DNA of 64,000 nucleotides from Pseudomonas brassicacearum subsp. neoaurantiaca. Its GTDB lineage: Bacteria; Pseudomonadota; Gammaproteobacteria; Pseudomonadales; Pseudomonadaceae. The notes under the pieces are model-generated. The model was given only the letters and a program-made list of their open reading frames with translations, searched no databases and had not been told where the DNA came from. The stretch spans positions 203,695 through 267,694 of the forward strand of contig NZ_VDLV01000004.1 in the NCBI RefSeq assembly GCF_013608025.1, given 5' to 3'. A program made the position numbers and the translations under genes. This document shows positions 47,824 to 56,446 of the stretch, in pieces; the stretch's first letter is position 1; each line of letters opens with the position of its first letter.

Positions 47824-49494
47824 ATGAGCCTGCAATTGAGTTTCGCCGAGGCCAGCGCCATCGGCCCCCGGGAAGAAAACCAGGACGCCCTGCGCCTGGT
47901 CACCCCCGCCCCGGCCTTGGCCGCCAGCAAGGGTTACCTGTTCGCCATCGCCGACGGCGTGAGCCAATGCGCCGATGGCGGACTGGCCGCCCGCTCGACC
48001 TTGCAAGCGCTGGCCTTGGATTACTACTCCACGCCGCAAACCTGGGGCGTGGCCCAGGCGCTGGACCGGCTGTTGCTGGCTCAAAACCGTTGGCTGCAAG
48101 CCAACGGTGGCGGGCAACCGCTGCTCACCACCGTCAGCGCGCTGGTGCTGCGGGGCCGGCGCTTCACCCTGGCCCATGTCGGTGATTGCCGGGTCTACCG
48201 TTGGCAAGCCGATCATCTGCAACGGATCAGCGAAGATCACGTCTGGGAACAACAGGGCATGCAACATGTGCTCAAGCGCGCCCTGGGGCTGGATCAACAC
48301 CTGATCCTGGATTTCCTCGACGGGGAACTGCGCGAGGACGAGACCTTCGTGCTGCTCAGTGACGGCGTGTGGGCAGTACTCGGCGACACCGCCATCGCTG
48401 GCATTCTGCGTGACCAGCCAGACCTCGAACTCGCGGCCCAGACACTGGTGAACGCCGCCCACCTGGCCGGCAGCCAGGACAACGCCAGTGCGTTGCTGGT
48501 GCGCGTCGATGCCTTGGGCGAAGCCAGCATCGGCGATGCGTTGATCCAGCTCCAGCAGTGGCCGTTGCCGCCGACGCTGAAACCCGGCCAGGCCTTCGAG
48601 GGTTGGCAGATCGAAGGTTTGCTCGGCCAGAGCCAGCAATCGTTGCTTTACCGGGTCCACGACGGCCAGGGCCAACCCTGGCTGCTGAAAACCTTGCCTG
48701 CACAGCTGCGGGACGATTCCCGGGCTGGGCAGGCATTGTTGTCGGAAGAATGGTTTCTCAAGCGAGTCGCCGGCAGGCAGTTTCCCGAAGTGCATGGCGT
48801 GCCCCAGCGCCAGCATCTGTACTACGTGATGCGCGAATATCCGGGCATGACCCTGGCCGAGCTGTTCGACCGGACCGGCACGCTGCCCCTGGCGCAATGG
48901 CAGGACCTCGCGCAGCGGCTGGTACGGGCGGTGGGCCTGTTGCATCGACGGCAGATCTACCACCGCGACATCAAGCCGGAAAACTTGCACCTGGGCGACG
49001 ACGGCGAACTTCGTCTATTGGATTTTGGCCTAGCGTATTGCCCAGGCTTGTCCGAGGACCAGGCCAACATTCTGCCTGGCACGCCCAGCTACATTGCCCC
49101 GGAAGCCTTTGGTGGTGCCGCGCCGACCGCTCAACAGGATTTGTACTCCGTCGGCGTGACCTTGTATTTCCTGCTGACCGGGCACTACCCCTACGGCGAA
49201 GTCGAAGCCTTCCAACGCCCGCGCTTCGGCGTGCCGGTCAGTGCCAGCCGCTATCGGCCGGACCTGGCCGAATGGCTTGGGCAGAGCCTTGAACGTGCCG
49301 TCGCGGCGGACCCGGGCCAGCGCTTTGAAACCGCCGAGGAATGGTTGCTGCTGCTGGAACAGGGCGAACGCCGCAGCTTGAGCGTAAGGCCCCGCCCTCT
49401 GTTGGAGAGAGAACCGCTGAAGGTCTGGCGGACCTTGGCGCTGGTGTCGCTGGTCGTGAATATCGTGCTGTTGTTCCTGGTATTCCACGGCTGA
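47824..49494 (+). CDS. PP2C phosphatase-Ser/Thr kinase fusion
   Basis: A 556-residue bifunctional protein. The N-terminal PP2C phosphatase (about 1-235) has PREENQD, FAIADGVS, HVGDCRVYR, LLSDGVW and GSQDNAS, so the metal-binding Asp set is intact. The C-terminal Ser/Thr kinase (about 260-525) has the Lys in LLKTLP, HRDIKPEN, DFG and GTPSYIAPEAF. The glycine loop is weak (GLLGQSQQS). A C-terminal membrane helix (about 534-553) anchors it. In pseudomonads such a gene commonly sits between nasA and nirBD. Its targets are unknown. It ends the nas unit here. Confidence 0.92.
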   Translation: MSLQLSFAEASAIGPREENQDALRLVTPAPALAASKGYLFAIADGVSQCADGGLAARSTLQALALDYYSTPQTWGVAQALDRLLLAQNRWLQANGGGQPLLTTVSALVLRGRRFTLAHVGDCRVYRWQADHLQRISEDHVWEQQGMQHVLKRALGLDQHLILDFLDGELREDETFVLLSDGVWAVLGDTAIAGILRDQPDLELAAQTLVNAAHLAGSQDNASALLVRVDALGEASIGDALIQLQQWPLPPTLKPGQAFEGWQIEGLLGQSQQSLLYRVHDGQGQPWLLKTLPAQLRDDSRAGQALLSEEWFLKRVAGRQFPEVHGVPQRQHLYYVMREYPGMTLAELFDRTGTLPLAQWQDLAQRLVRAVGLLHRRQIYHRDIKPENLHLGDDGELRLLDFGLAYCPGLSEDQANILPGTPSYIAPEAFGGAAPTAQQDLYSVGVTLYFLLTGHYPYGEVEAFQRPRFGVPVSASRYRPDLAEWLGQSLERAVAADPGQRFETAEEWLLLLEQGERRSLSVRPRPLLEREPLKVWRTLALVSLVVNIVLLFLVFHG

Positions 49495-49549
49495 GACCAA
49501 TCCCCCAACCTTCGCAACGGATTGTCTTGCGGCAAGTCTGGAGATCAGC

Positions 49550-50284
49550 TCATGCGCTGATCGCCAGGCCATGCCGGCGATGATGCACGCTCAATTGATC
49601 CTTGATCAGCCGCAGCACCCGGGCTTCGTGCTCATGGATAAAGAAGTGCCCGCCCGCCAGCATGTCCACGGAGAAACTGCCGCAGGTTTCCCGGCTCCAG
49701 CCAATCAGTTGTTCGGTGGTGGCCTTGTCGGCAGTGCCGCCGAGCACATGCACGGGGCAGCTCAGCGGTGGCCGAAGCCGCGGCTGGTAGCGCCCGCAGA
49801 GCAGGAAATCCGCCCGCAGCACGGGCAAGGTCAGGGCCATCAGCTCTTCGTTGGCCAACACTTCTTCGCTGGTGCCATTGAGGGTGCGCAACTGGTCGAT
49901 CAGCTCGGCATCGGTTTTCGGTTCGGCGAAGCCGCGATCGTAATCAGCGCGCATCGTCGGCGCCGCAGTGCCCGAGGCAAACAGCGCCACCGGTTCCGGA
50001 CAACCCAGTTCGCGCAAGGCATGGGCCAGTTCGCAGGCCAGCAACGCACCCAGGCTGTGGCCGAACACGGCGTAAGGCGCTTGAAGCGTCGGGTGCAGCT
50101 CGCGCGCCAGTTGCTTGGCCAATGGCCCCACGTCGGTGTGCAGCGGCTCGGCGAAACGCGCCCCGCGCCCGGGCAATTCCACGGGCTGCACCGTCAGCCA
50201 CTGTGGCACCTTGCGCCGCCAGCGGCTGTACACCATCGCGCTGGCGCCTGAGTACGGCAGGCACAGCAGGGTCAATTGGGTCAC
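49550..50284 (-). CDS. Type II thioesterase (PvdG/GrsT-like)
   Basis: A 244-residue alpha/beta hydrolase of the external thioesterase family that clears stalled or misprimed carrier proteins of non-ribosomal peptide or polyketide synthases. The nucleophile is in FGHSLGALLA (GHSLG), an Asp is expected in HVLGGTADKAT, and the His is in AGGHFFIHEH. The start is GTG 50284 with GGAG nine bases upstream. No synthase gene is in the window, so it would act in trans, for example on pyoverdine synthetases. Confidence 0.88.
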   Translation of the reverse strand: MTQLTLLCLPYSGASAMVYSRWRRKVPQWLTVQPVELPGRGARFAEPLHTDVGPLAKQLARELHPTLQAPYAVFGHSLGALLACELAHALRELGCPEPVALFASGTAAPTMRADYDRGFAEPKTDAELIDQLRTLNGTSEEVLANEELMALTLPVLRADFLLCGRYQPRLRPPLSCPVHVLGGTADKATTEQLIGWSRETCGSFSVDMLAGGHFFIHEHEARVLRLIKDQLSVHHRRHGLAISA

Positions 50285-50371
50285 TGCGGTTTTCTCCGAT
50301 CGTTTGAATAAAAAGAATAACGAGGCCGGGCCGTGGAAAATTAGTCACCGGCCCCGCGTCCGGATGCGGCC

Positions 50372-50377
50372 TATAAT
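50372..50377 (+). promoter_or_regulatory. -10 element of tam
   Basis: A perfect TATAAT lies 39 bases before the tam start codon. I see no clear -35. A GC-rich dyad (CGGGCCG...CGGCCCCG, about 50326-50366) lies just upstream. Confidence 0.5.
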
Positions 50378-50415
50378 GCCCGCCCCAAGGCTTTAGTCTG
50401 CCCAAGGAGAACACA

Positions 50416-51186
50416 ATGAGCTGGTCCGCCCGACAATATGTCGCTTTCGAACAGGAACGCACCCGCCCCTCCCGCGATCTGCTGGCGGCGATCCCGCCGG
50501 TACAGGCGCGCCAGGTGATCGACCTGGGCTGCGGCCCCGGCAACTCCACCGAACTGTTGGTGGACCATTTTCCCGACGCAACGGTGCGTGGCCTGGACAG
50601 TTCCGCCGATATGGTCGAAGCCGCCCGCAAGCGCTTGCCCAACGTCACATTCGACACGGCAGACATCGGCCGATGGAACGAAAGCGGGCCCTTCGACGTG
50701 ATCTTCGCCAACGCCGTACTGCAATGGCTGCCGGACCACGCTACCCTGCTGCCGTCACTGGTGAATAAACTCACACCAGGTGGCAGCCTGGCGATCCAGA
50801 TGCCCGACACCCTGCACCAGCCGTCCCACCGCTTGATGCGAGACATCGCTGCCAGCGGCCCCTGGGCCGGTCAACTGGCCGGCGCAGCTGATTCGCGAAC
50901 CGAGGTGGAGGACGCCAGCACCTATTATTCGATCCTCAAACCCCATTGCAGCCGCGTCGACGTGTGGCGCACCACCTACCACCATCCTCTGGCCGGTGGT
51001 GCCTCGGGAATCGTGGAATGGTTCAAGGGCAGCGGCTTGCGCCCATTCCTCGAACCCTTGGATGAAGCGCAACGCGAGGACTATCTGAGCCAATACCTCA
51101 AGGCCATCGAACAGGCCTATCCGACCCTGGACGATGGCTCGGTCCTGCTGCCGTTTCCAAGGTTGTTCATCGTCGCGACGCGCTAG
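50416..51186 (+). CDS. tam: Trans-aconitate 2-methyltransferase
   Basis: SAM-dependent enzyme that methylates trans-aconitate, which inhibits aconitase. It has 256 residues. SAM motif I is VIDLGCGPGNSTELL. The Tam-family start MSWSARQYVAFEQERTRPSRDLLAAIP and the WxGxS-like WFKGSGLRPFLEPLD segment support the assignment. AAGGAGA precedes the ATG. Divergent from the thioesterase gene. Confidence 0.94.
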   Translation: MSWSARQYVAFEQERTRPSRDLLAAIPPVQARQVIDLGCGPGNSTELLVDHFPDATVRGLDSSADMVEAARKRLPNVTFDTADIGRWNESGPFDVIFANAVLQWLPDHATLLPSLVNKLTPGGSLAIQMPDTLHQPSHRLMRDIAASGPWAGQLAGAADSRTEVEDASTYYSILKPHCSRVDVWRTTYHHPLAGGASGIVEWFKGSGLRPFLEPLDEAQREDYLSQYLKAIEQAYPTLDDGSVLLPFPRLFIVATR

Positions 51187-51519
51187 GGCGATGGTCGGGC
51201 GGCGAGGGTAAATTTCTGATCAAGGCCCTCGTTACCTGCTAAGAGCAAAACCCGCAAGAGTGACCGCCGTGGACCTGCAAACCATCCTGGGCAAGCTGTT
51301 CGCCAATGCCGGCGCCGTTGGCATCGAAGGCGTCTTCCAATTCGTGTTCGGCCCGCGCCAAGCGTTCTGGTCCGAGGTCAAGGCCAGCAGCCACACCCAG
51401 GCCGGCTGCCACGCGAGGGTTGGTTTCACCAGGTGGAATCGATGTCCACGTCACTGTCGGTGAATTTCTGGGTGAATTCGGGTCGGGGTTGGTAACAGCG
51501 CTAGCGGAGCTGTTCCCTT
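51187..51519. other. Intergenic region after tam
   Basis: About 330 bases with no intact gene. It contains the possible remnant listed at 51260-51463 and, after it, nothing I can name until the REPIN at 51520. Confidence 0.5.
51260..51463 (+). pseudogene. Possible remnant of an SCP2-like sterol-carrier domain gene
   Basis: A 67-codon frame whose middle (LQTILGKLFANAGAVGIEGVF then QFVFG) loosely resembles the start of small SCP2 sterol-binding domains. It loses that likeness after about residue 35 and ends early. The match is weak and rests on memory of the family pattern. It may also be a chance frame. Confidence 0.2.
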
Positions 51520-51650
51520 GTGGCGAGGGGATTTATCCCCGTTGGGCTGCGTAGCAGCCCCTCAAAAGAACAACGCGTTTAGCTTGATAATATCAAGCAG
51601 AAGGATTTAGGACCGCTGCGCAGTCCAGCGGGGATAAATCCCCTCGCCAC
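51520..51650. repeat. REPIN, GTGGCGAGGGGATTTATCCCC variant family
   Basis: Inverted pair of a third REP variant: GTGGCGAGGGGATTTATCCCC with a GGGCTGCG/CGCAGTCC core. It shares the GTGGCGAGGG end with family A but has a different palindrome centre. The only example in the window. Confidence 0.85.
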
Positions 51651-51662
51651 AGTGCTATGCGT

Positions 51663-52835
51663 TCATTGTTGCTGCCGATAACTCTGCACCGCCGCCCCCA
51701 GCACCACCGCCCCGGCCGCAATCGCCAGCCAGAACCCACTGCGCGCGCCAAACGTATCCACCAGCCATCCCGAACCGGCCGCGCCGATTGCCACGCCAAT
51801 GCTCAGGCCGGTCACCAGCCAAGTCAGGCCCTCGGTCAGCCGGGCCGGTGGCACGATACGTTCCACCAGCGCCATCGCAACGATGAGCGTCGGCGCAAAG
51901 AACAACCCCGCGACGAACACCGCCAATGACAGCCCAAGGATATTGCTCGCCAACAACAGCGGCAGCGTGGTCGCTGCCGTCGCCACCCCGCCGTACAGGA
52001 ACAGCCGCGGCAACGGCAGTTTCGAGCGCAACGCGCCGAACGCCAGCCCGGCCAGGCACGAGCCGATCGCATAGACCGACAGCACGATACTCGCCGCCGC
52101 CGGTTGCCCCTGCTGCTGGGCGAACGCGACGCTGACCACGTCCACCACCCCGACGATGATCCCCATGGCGAGCATCAACAACAGCAGCAAAAGCACATCG
52201 CCCGAACCGATGATCGAGCCCTGATGATGCGCCTGATGCGGATGCACCGGCGGTTCGGTGCCACGCTGCAGGACAAACGCCGTCACGCCGATCGCCAGCA
52301 GCAACACCGAGGCCAGCGGCCCCGCCTCTGGAAATGCCACCACGCACAAACCCACCGACAATGGTGGCCCGACGATGAAGCAGACCTCGTCCAGCACCGA
52401 CTCCAACGCGTAAGCGGTGCGCAATTGCGGCTGGCCGCGATACACCTCGGTCCAGCGCGCCCGCACCATCGCCGACATACTGGGCATGCAACCGGCCAAG
52501 GCAGCGAACAGGAACAGCGTCCAATGGGGCGCCTGCAATCGTGTGCACAACAGCAGCATCAACAACGCCCCACCGCCCAGCAACGCCGCCACCGGCAACA
52601 CCCGTCGCTGGCCGAAACGGTCCACCAGTCGCGACACTTGAGGCGCGCAGAACGCCGTCGCCAAGGCAAACGTCGCCGCCACCGCGCCGGCCAATCCATA
52701 GCCGCCCTTGAGCTGCGCAAGCATGGTGATCAGGCCGATGCCAGTCATCGATATCGGCATGCGCGCGACCATCCCCGCCAGCACGAAGCCGCGGCTGCCA
52801 GGGGCGGTGAACAATTCACGGTAGGGGTTTGCCAT
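51663..52835 (-). CDS. Major facilitator superfamily transporter
   Basis: A 390-residue protein with about 12 membrane segments in two halves, linked by a His-rich cytoplasmic loop near residue 200 (PPVHPHQAHHQGS). The loop motif RLVDRFGQRR between segments 2 and 3 is the MFS signature. It resembles drug or sugar efflux carriers, but no substrate can be assigned. ATG 52835 has GAGG nine bases upstream. It is divergent from the SDR-GH15 pair. Confidence 0.85.
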   Translation of the reverse strand: MANPYRELFTAPGSRGFVLAGMVARMPISMTGIGLITMLAQLKGGYGLAGAVAATFALATAFCAPQVSRLVDRFGQRRVLPVAALLGGGALLMLLLCTRLQAPHWTLFLFAALAGCMPSMSAMVRARWTEVYRGQPQLRTAYALESVLDEVCFIVGPPLSVGLCVVAFPEAGPLASVLLLAIGVTAFVLQRGTEPPVHPHQAHHQGSIIGSGDVLLLLLLMLAMGIIVGVVDVVSVAFAQQQGQPAAASIVLSVYAIGSCLAGLAFGALRSKLPLPRLFLYGGVATAATTLPLLLASNILGLSLAVFVAGLFFAPTLIVAMALVERIVPPARLTEGLTWLVTGLSIGVAIGAAGSGWLVDTFGARSGFWLAIAAGAVVLGAAVQSYRQQQ

Positions 52836-52991
52836 GGGACGCGGCCTCAACAAGGGCCTGCAACTTGCCATAAACGAACGTACCGGGGAAAGCGCAAAAC
52901 TGTGGGTGAAATGTGAAGACTTTTCCGACAAATGAACTCTCGGCACCTGGCGTCAGTCAGCAAGTAAGGCCCTCAGCTCAAGGTGCTACTC

Positions 52992-53792
52992 ATGCAGATT
53001 TCCCTCGCCCGACAAGTCGCCCTGGTCACTGGCGCCAGCTCCGGCATCGGTGCTGGCTCGGCCCGGGCGTTGGCGGCCGCCGGAGCCGCCGTCGTGCTCA
53101 ACTACCATTCCAGCGCCGGCCCGGCCGAAGAGCTGGCCCGCGAGATCAACGACGATGGCGGCCAAGCCATCGCCATCGGTGCCGATGTGTCGAAGGAGCA
53201 GGACGTCGAACGCTTGTTCGCCCAGACCCTCGACGCGTTCGGCACGCTGGATATCCTGGTCGCCAACTCCGGCCTGCAAAAAGACGCCGCCGCCGTCGAC
53301 ATGAGCCTGGACGACTGGAACACCGTCATTGGCGTCAATCTCACCGGCCAGTTCCTCTGCGCCCGCGCCGCCCTGCGCATCTTCAACCGCCAGGGCATTC
53401 GCCAGGGCGTGTCCCGGGCCGCTGGCAAGATCATCCACATGAGCTCGGTGCATCAGCGCATTCCCTGGGCCGGCCACGTCAATTACGCGGCGTCCAAGGG
53501 CGGCATCGACCAGCTCATGCAGACCCTGGCCCAGGAAACCAGCCACCAGCGCATCCGCATCAACAGCATCGCCCCCGGTGCCATTCGCACGGCGATCAAT
53601 CGCGAGGCCATGGAAGGCGACAAGGAGCAGAAAATCCTGGAGCTCATCCCCTACGGTCGGGTCGGCGATGTGGAAGATGTCGCCAACGCGGTGGTCTGGC
53701 TGGCGTCGGACTTGTCCGACTATGTCGTGGGCACTACGTTGTTCATCGACGGCGGAATGAGCCTCTATCCGGGGTTCCGTGGCAATGGTTGA
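52992..53792 (+). CDS. SDR-family oxidoreductase (glucose 1-dehydrogenase-like)
   Basis: A 266-residue classical short-chain dehydrogenase. The cofactor motif is TGASSGIG (about 14-21), the NAG-like motif is NSG in LVANSG, and the catalytic Ser, Tyr and Lys are in MSSVHQRIP and NYAASKGG. The pattern is closest to glucose 1-dehydrogenase-like enzymes. AAGGTG precedes ATG 52992. It overlaps the next gene by 8 bases, so a sugar-related substrate is plausible. Confidence 0.9.
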   Translation: MQISLARQVALVTGASSGIGAGSARALAAAGAAVVLNYHSSAGPAEELAREINDDGGQAIAIGADVSKEQDVERLFAQTLDAFGTLDILVANSGLQKDAAAVDMSLDDWNTVIGVNLTGQFLCARAALRIFNRQGIRQGVSRAAGKIIHMSSVHQRIPWAGHVNYAASKGGIDQLMQTLAQETSHQRIRINSIAPGAIRTAINREAMEGDKEQKILELIPYGRVGDVEDVANAVVWLASDLSDYVVGTTLFIDGGMSLYPGFRGNG

Positions 53793-55608
53793 TCATGACG
53801 AACCGCAAAGCCCCATCGAGAATCACGGGATTATTGGTGACATGCGCACCGCCGCGCTGGTCAACGATCGTGGCAGCGTGGATTTTTTCTGCTGGCCGGA
53901 ATTCGACAGCCCATCGATCTTCTGTTCACTGCTGGACACCCCCGAGGCCGGCATCTTTCAACTCGCGCCGGACGTGCCGGACGCCCGTCGCCAGCAAATC
54001 TACCTGCCCGACACCAACGTCCTGCAAACCCGCTGGCTGAGCGACGGCGTGGTGGTGGAAATCACCGACCTGCTGCCCATCGGCGACAGCGAGGACGATT
54101 TGCCTGTATTGATGCGTCGGGTGCGCATGACGGTCGGCAGCGCGACGTTTCGCATGCGTTGCGCGGTGCGCCATGACTATTCCCGCGCCGCGACCACGGC
54201 CCGCCAGGACGGCGATCACGTCATCTTCGAAGCCGCGCAGCAACCGAGCCTGCGCCTGTGCGCCGACCAGCCACTGACGCTGGACGGCCAGGCGGCGGTA
54301 GCCGAGTTCACCCTGGCGCAAGGCCAGACGGCGGAGTTTCTTCTCGGGGGTATCGACGACCCGCGCCTGGTGGACGACACCAGCACGCTGTGCCTGGAAC
54401 GAACCCTGGCGTTCTGGCGCGGCTGGATCAGCCAGTCCAACTACCGCGGCCGCTGGCGAGAAATGGTCAACCGCTCCGCGCTGGCGCTGAAACTGCTGAC
54501 CTCACGTAAACAAGGCGCCATCCTCGCCGCCGCCACCTTCGGCCTGCCGGAAACACGCGGCGGCGAACGCAACTGGGATTACCGCTACACCTGGATCCGC
54601 GACGCCTCGTTCACCGTCTACGCATTCATGCGCCTGGGCTTTATCGACGAAGCCAACAACTATATGCGCTGGCTGCGCGGTCGGGTCAGCGACTGCCGCG
54701 ATCAACCGACCAAACTCAACATCCTCTACGGCCTGGACGGTCGGCTTGAACTGCCCGAAACCGAACTGACACACCTGAGCGGCTACGGCAACGCGCGGCC
54801 GGTGCGCATCGGCAACCAGGCGTACAAACAGGTGCAGTTGGACATTTTCGGCGAGCTGATGGACGCGGTGTACCTGGTCAACAAATACGGCGAAGCCATT
54901 TCCCATCAGGGCTGGAAACACACGGTCGATGTGGTGGACCAGGTGTGCGCAACCTGGCAGGACACGGACGTTGGCATTTGGGAAATGCGCGGCGAGGAGC
55001 AGCATTTCCTGCATTCGCGGCTGATGTGCTGGGTCGCCGTGGACCGCGCCATTCGCTTGGCAAGCAAACGCTCCCTACCCGCCCCGTTTGCCCGCTGGGA
55101 TGAGACCCGGCAAGCCATATACGAAGACATCTGGACGAACTTCTGGAACGACGAACGCCAGCATTTCGTCCAGCGCCTGGGCAGCACCGCCCTGGACGGA
55201 TCGATGTTGCTGATGCCGCTGGTACGCTTCGTCAGCGCCCGCGACCCGCGCTGGTTGTCGACGCTGAACGCCATCGAAAAAGATCTGGTGCGCGATGGCA
55301 TGGTCTATCGCTACCGCACCGACGAAGACTCCATTGACGGACTCATCGGCACCGAAGGTTCATTCGTCGCCTGCTCGTTCTGGTACGTCGAATGCCTGGC
55401 CCGCGCCGACCGCGTGGAAAAAGCCCAACTGGAATTCGAACAACTGCTGCGCTACGCCAATCCGCTGGGGTTGTATGCCGAGGAGTTCGACAGCCACGGT
55501 TATCACCTGGGCAATCTGCCCCAGGCGTTGAGCCATCTGGCACTGATCAGCGCGGCGAGTTTCCTGGATCGCAAGTTGAGTGGGGAGAAAAATCATTGGC
55601 AGCCGTGA
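53785..55608 (+). CDS. Glycoside hydrolase family 15 protein (glucoamylase/trehalase-like)
   Basis: A 607-residue cytoplasmic enzyme with an N-terminal beta-sandwich domain (HGIIGDMRTAALVNDRGSVDFFCWPEFDSPSIF) and a C-terminal (alpha/alpha)6 barrel. The substrate-site stretch RNWDYRYTWIRDASF and the acidic ADxF-like segment GLYAEEFD are family features. Bacterial members act on alpha-glucosides including trehalose. The exact substrate is uncertain. ATG 53785 overlaps the SDR stop. Confidence 0.9.
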   Translation: MVDHDEPQSPIENHGIIGDMRTAALVNDRGSVDFFCWPEFDSPSIFCSLLDTPEAGIFQLAPDVPDARRQQIYLPDTNVLQTRWLSDGVVVEITDLLPIGDSEDDLPVLMRRVRMTVGSATFRMRCAVRHDYSRAATTARQDGDHVIFEAAQQPSLRLCADQPLTLDGQAAVAEFTLAQGQTAEFLLGGIDDPRLVDDTSTLCLERTLAFWRGWISQSNYRGRWREMVNRSALALKLLTSRKQGAILAAATFGLPETRGGERNWDYRYTWIRDASFTVYAFMRLGFIDEANNYMRWLRGRVSDCRDQPTKLNILYGLDGRLELPETELTHLSGYGNARPVRIGNQAYKQVQLDIFGELMDAVYLVNKYGEAISHQGWKHTVDVVDQVCATWQDTDVGIWEMRGEEQHFLHSRLMCWVAVDRAIRLASKRSLPAPFARWDETRQAIYEDIWTNFWNDERQHFVQRLGSTALDGSMLLMPLVRFVSARDPRWLSTLNAIEKDLVRDGMVYRYRTDEDSIDGLIGTEGSFVACSFWYVECLARADRVEKAQLEFEQLLRYANPLGLYAEEFDSHGYHLGNLPQALSHLALISAASFLDRKLSGEKNHWQP

Positions 55609-55635
55609 GCTGCGACTATGACGGAAGATAATCCC

Positions 55636-55732
55636 GTGGCGAGGGAGCTTGCTCCCGCTCGGCTGCGCAGCAGACGCCGCTTTTAATTTTGGGGTCGCTT
55701 CGCAACCCAGCGGGAGCAAGCTCCCTCGCCAC
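55636..55732. repeat. REPIN, GTGGCGAGGGAG family
   Basis: Inverted family-A pair. Its arms and core (GGCTGCGCAGCAGACGCCGC and GGGTCGCTTCGCAACCCAGC) are nearly identical to the copy at 56447-56552. Confidence 0.9.
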
Positions 55733-55752
55733 AAGGGCCTGCGGTGTGTTGG

Positions 55753-56124
55753 CTAACGTGGTGGCTGGGGCAGTTCAATGTCATCCAATGCCCGATTGGC
55801 CAGCAGCGTTCCCAACTCGATCAACTGCTGAAGCCCCAGCGCCACATGCCTTCGCGAGCCTTCCAGGTCGAAGGCCAAGTCGCTGGCCATGGCATTGGCA
55901 GAAGCCAGGGTTTCGCTGAGGGTGGTCAGTATGGATTCGGTGTTGAGGCCCTTGACCACGGTAAATATCTGGCCGTCCTCGGTGTCGGGCTTGGCGGCGG
56001 CTTCTGGAGACAGATGGATATCCAATGCCCGGTCGGCTGCTTCGCGCTGCTCTTGCGAGTCGAAGCGGGTGTACTTGGATAGGTTTTCGGCTTTTTTGGG
56101 GGGGTTGGGGGTGATTTTGACCAT
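55753..56124 (-). CDS. DUF6124-family protein
   Basis: A 123-residue protein of a Pseudomonas family without known function. The N-terminus is basic and Pro-rich (MVKITPNPPKKAENLSKY). The rest is helical (ESILTTLSETLASANAMASDLAFDLEGSRRHVALGLQQLIELGTLLANRALDD is spread over residues 62-118). No signal peptide, membrane segment or catalytic motif is seen. AGGAG precedes the start. A hairpin-rich leader lies directly upstream. Confidence 0.85.
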   Translation of the reverse strand: MVKITPNPPKKAENLSKYTRFDSQEQREAADRALDIHLSPEAAAKPDTEDGQIFTVVKGLNTESILTTLSETLASANAMASDLAFDLEGSRRHVALGLQQLIELGTLLANRALDDIELPQPPR

Positions 56125-56155
56125 TGTGAAACTCCTGACTTGATAGTGAGCTCAC

Positions 56156-56238
56156 CCACCTCGTGACCAAACGAGGGTGGTGGGCTATACGCAGGTTGGT
56201 CAACCGGGAAGTCAGGCACCCGGCGCACTAGAGAGTGC
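56156..56238 (-). promoter_or_regulatory. Hairpin-rich 5' leader of the DUF6124 gene
   Basis: In 83 bases there are four inverted repeats. In transcript order they are GCACT/AGTGC (56225-56238), CCGGG/CCCGG (56204-56223), GGTT/AACC (56194-56205) and an eight-pair stem with one bulge (56156-56180). The second and third share bases 56204-56205, so they compete. The leader ends 32 bases before the start codon. No described motif comes to mind. Confidence 0.6.
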
Positions 56239-56446
56239 CCCGCGCACAGCCCGCCGCAAAGCATACCGACAAAAGCGCCGAGATGCTGAGTTGCGCATAT
56301 GCGCCTGACTTCGAACAGGTGACCAAACCCGGTCGCTGATTTTGCAGCGACGGACAAAGCCTATCCTCACCGCTTCCTAACCACCAACCGACACGACTCG
56401 TCGGAAATTTCCGGCTCGCCACACTTTTTGTAGGAACACATTTCCC
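56239..56446. other. Intergenic region upstream of the DUF6124 leader
   Basis: About 200 bases with no credible gene. The DUF6124 promoter is expected here. I could not pick out a clear one. Confidence 0.4.

Noticed and set aside
46609..48990. 793-codon open frame opposite nasA and the kinase gene
   Set aside because: Composition is Gln-, His- and Gly-rich and low-complexity, typical of antisense shadow frames. Both forward genes are clear.
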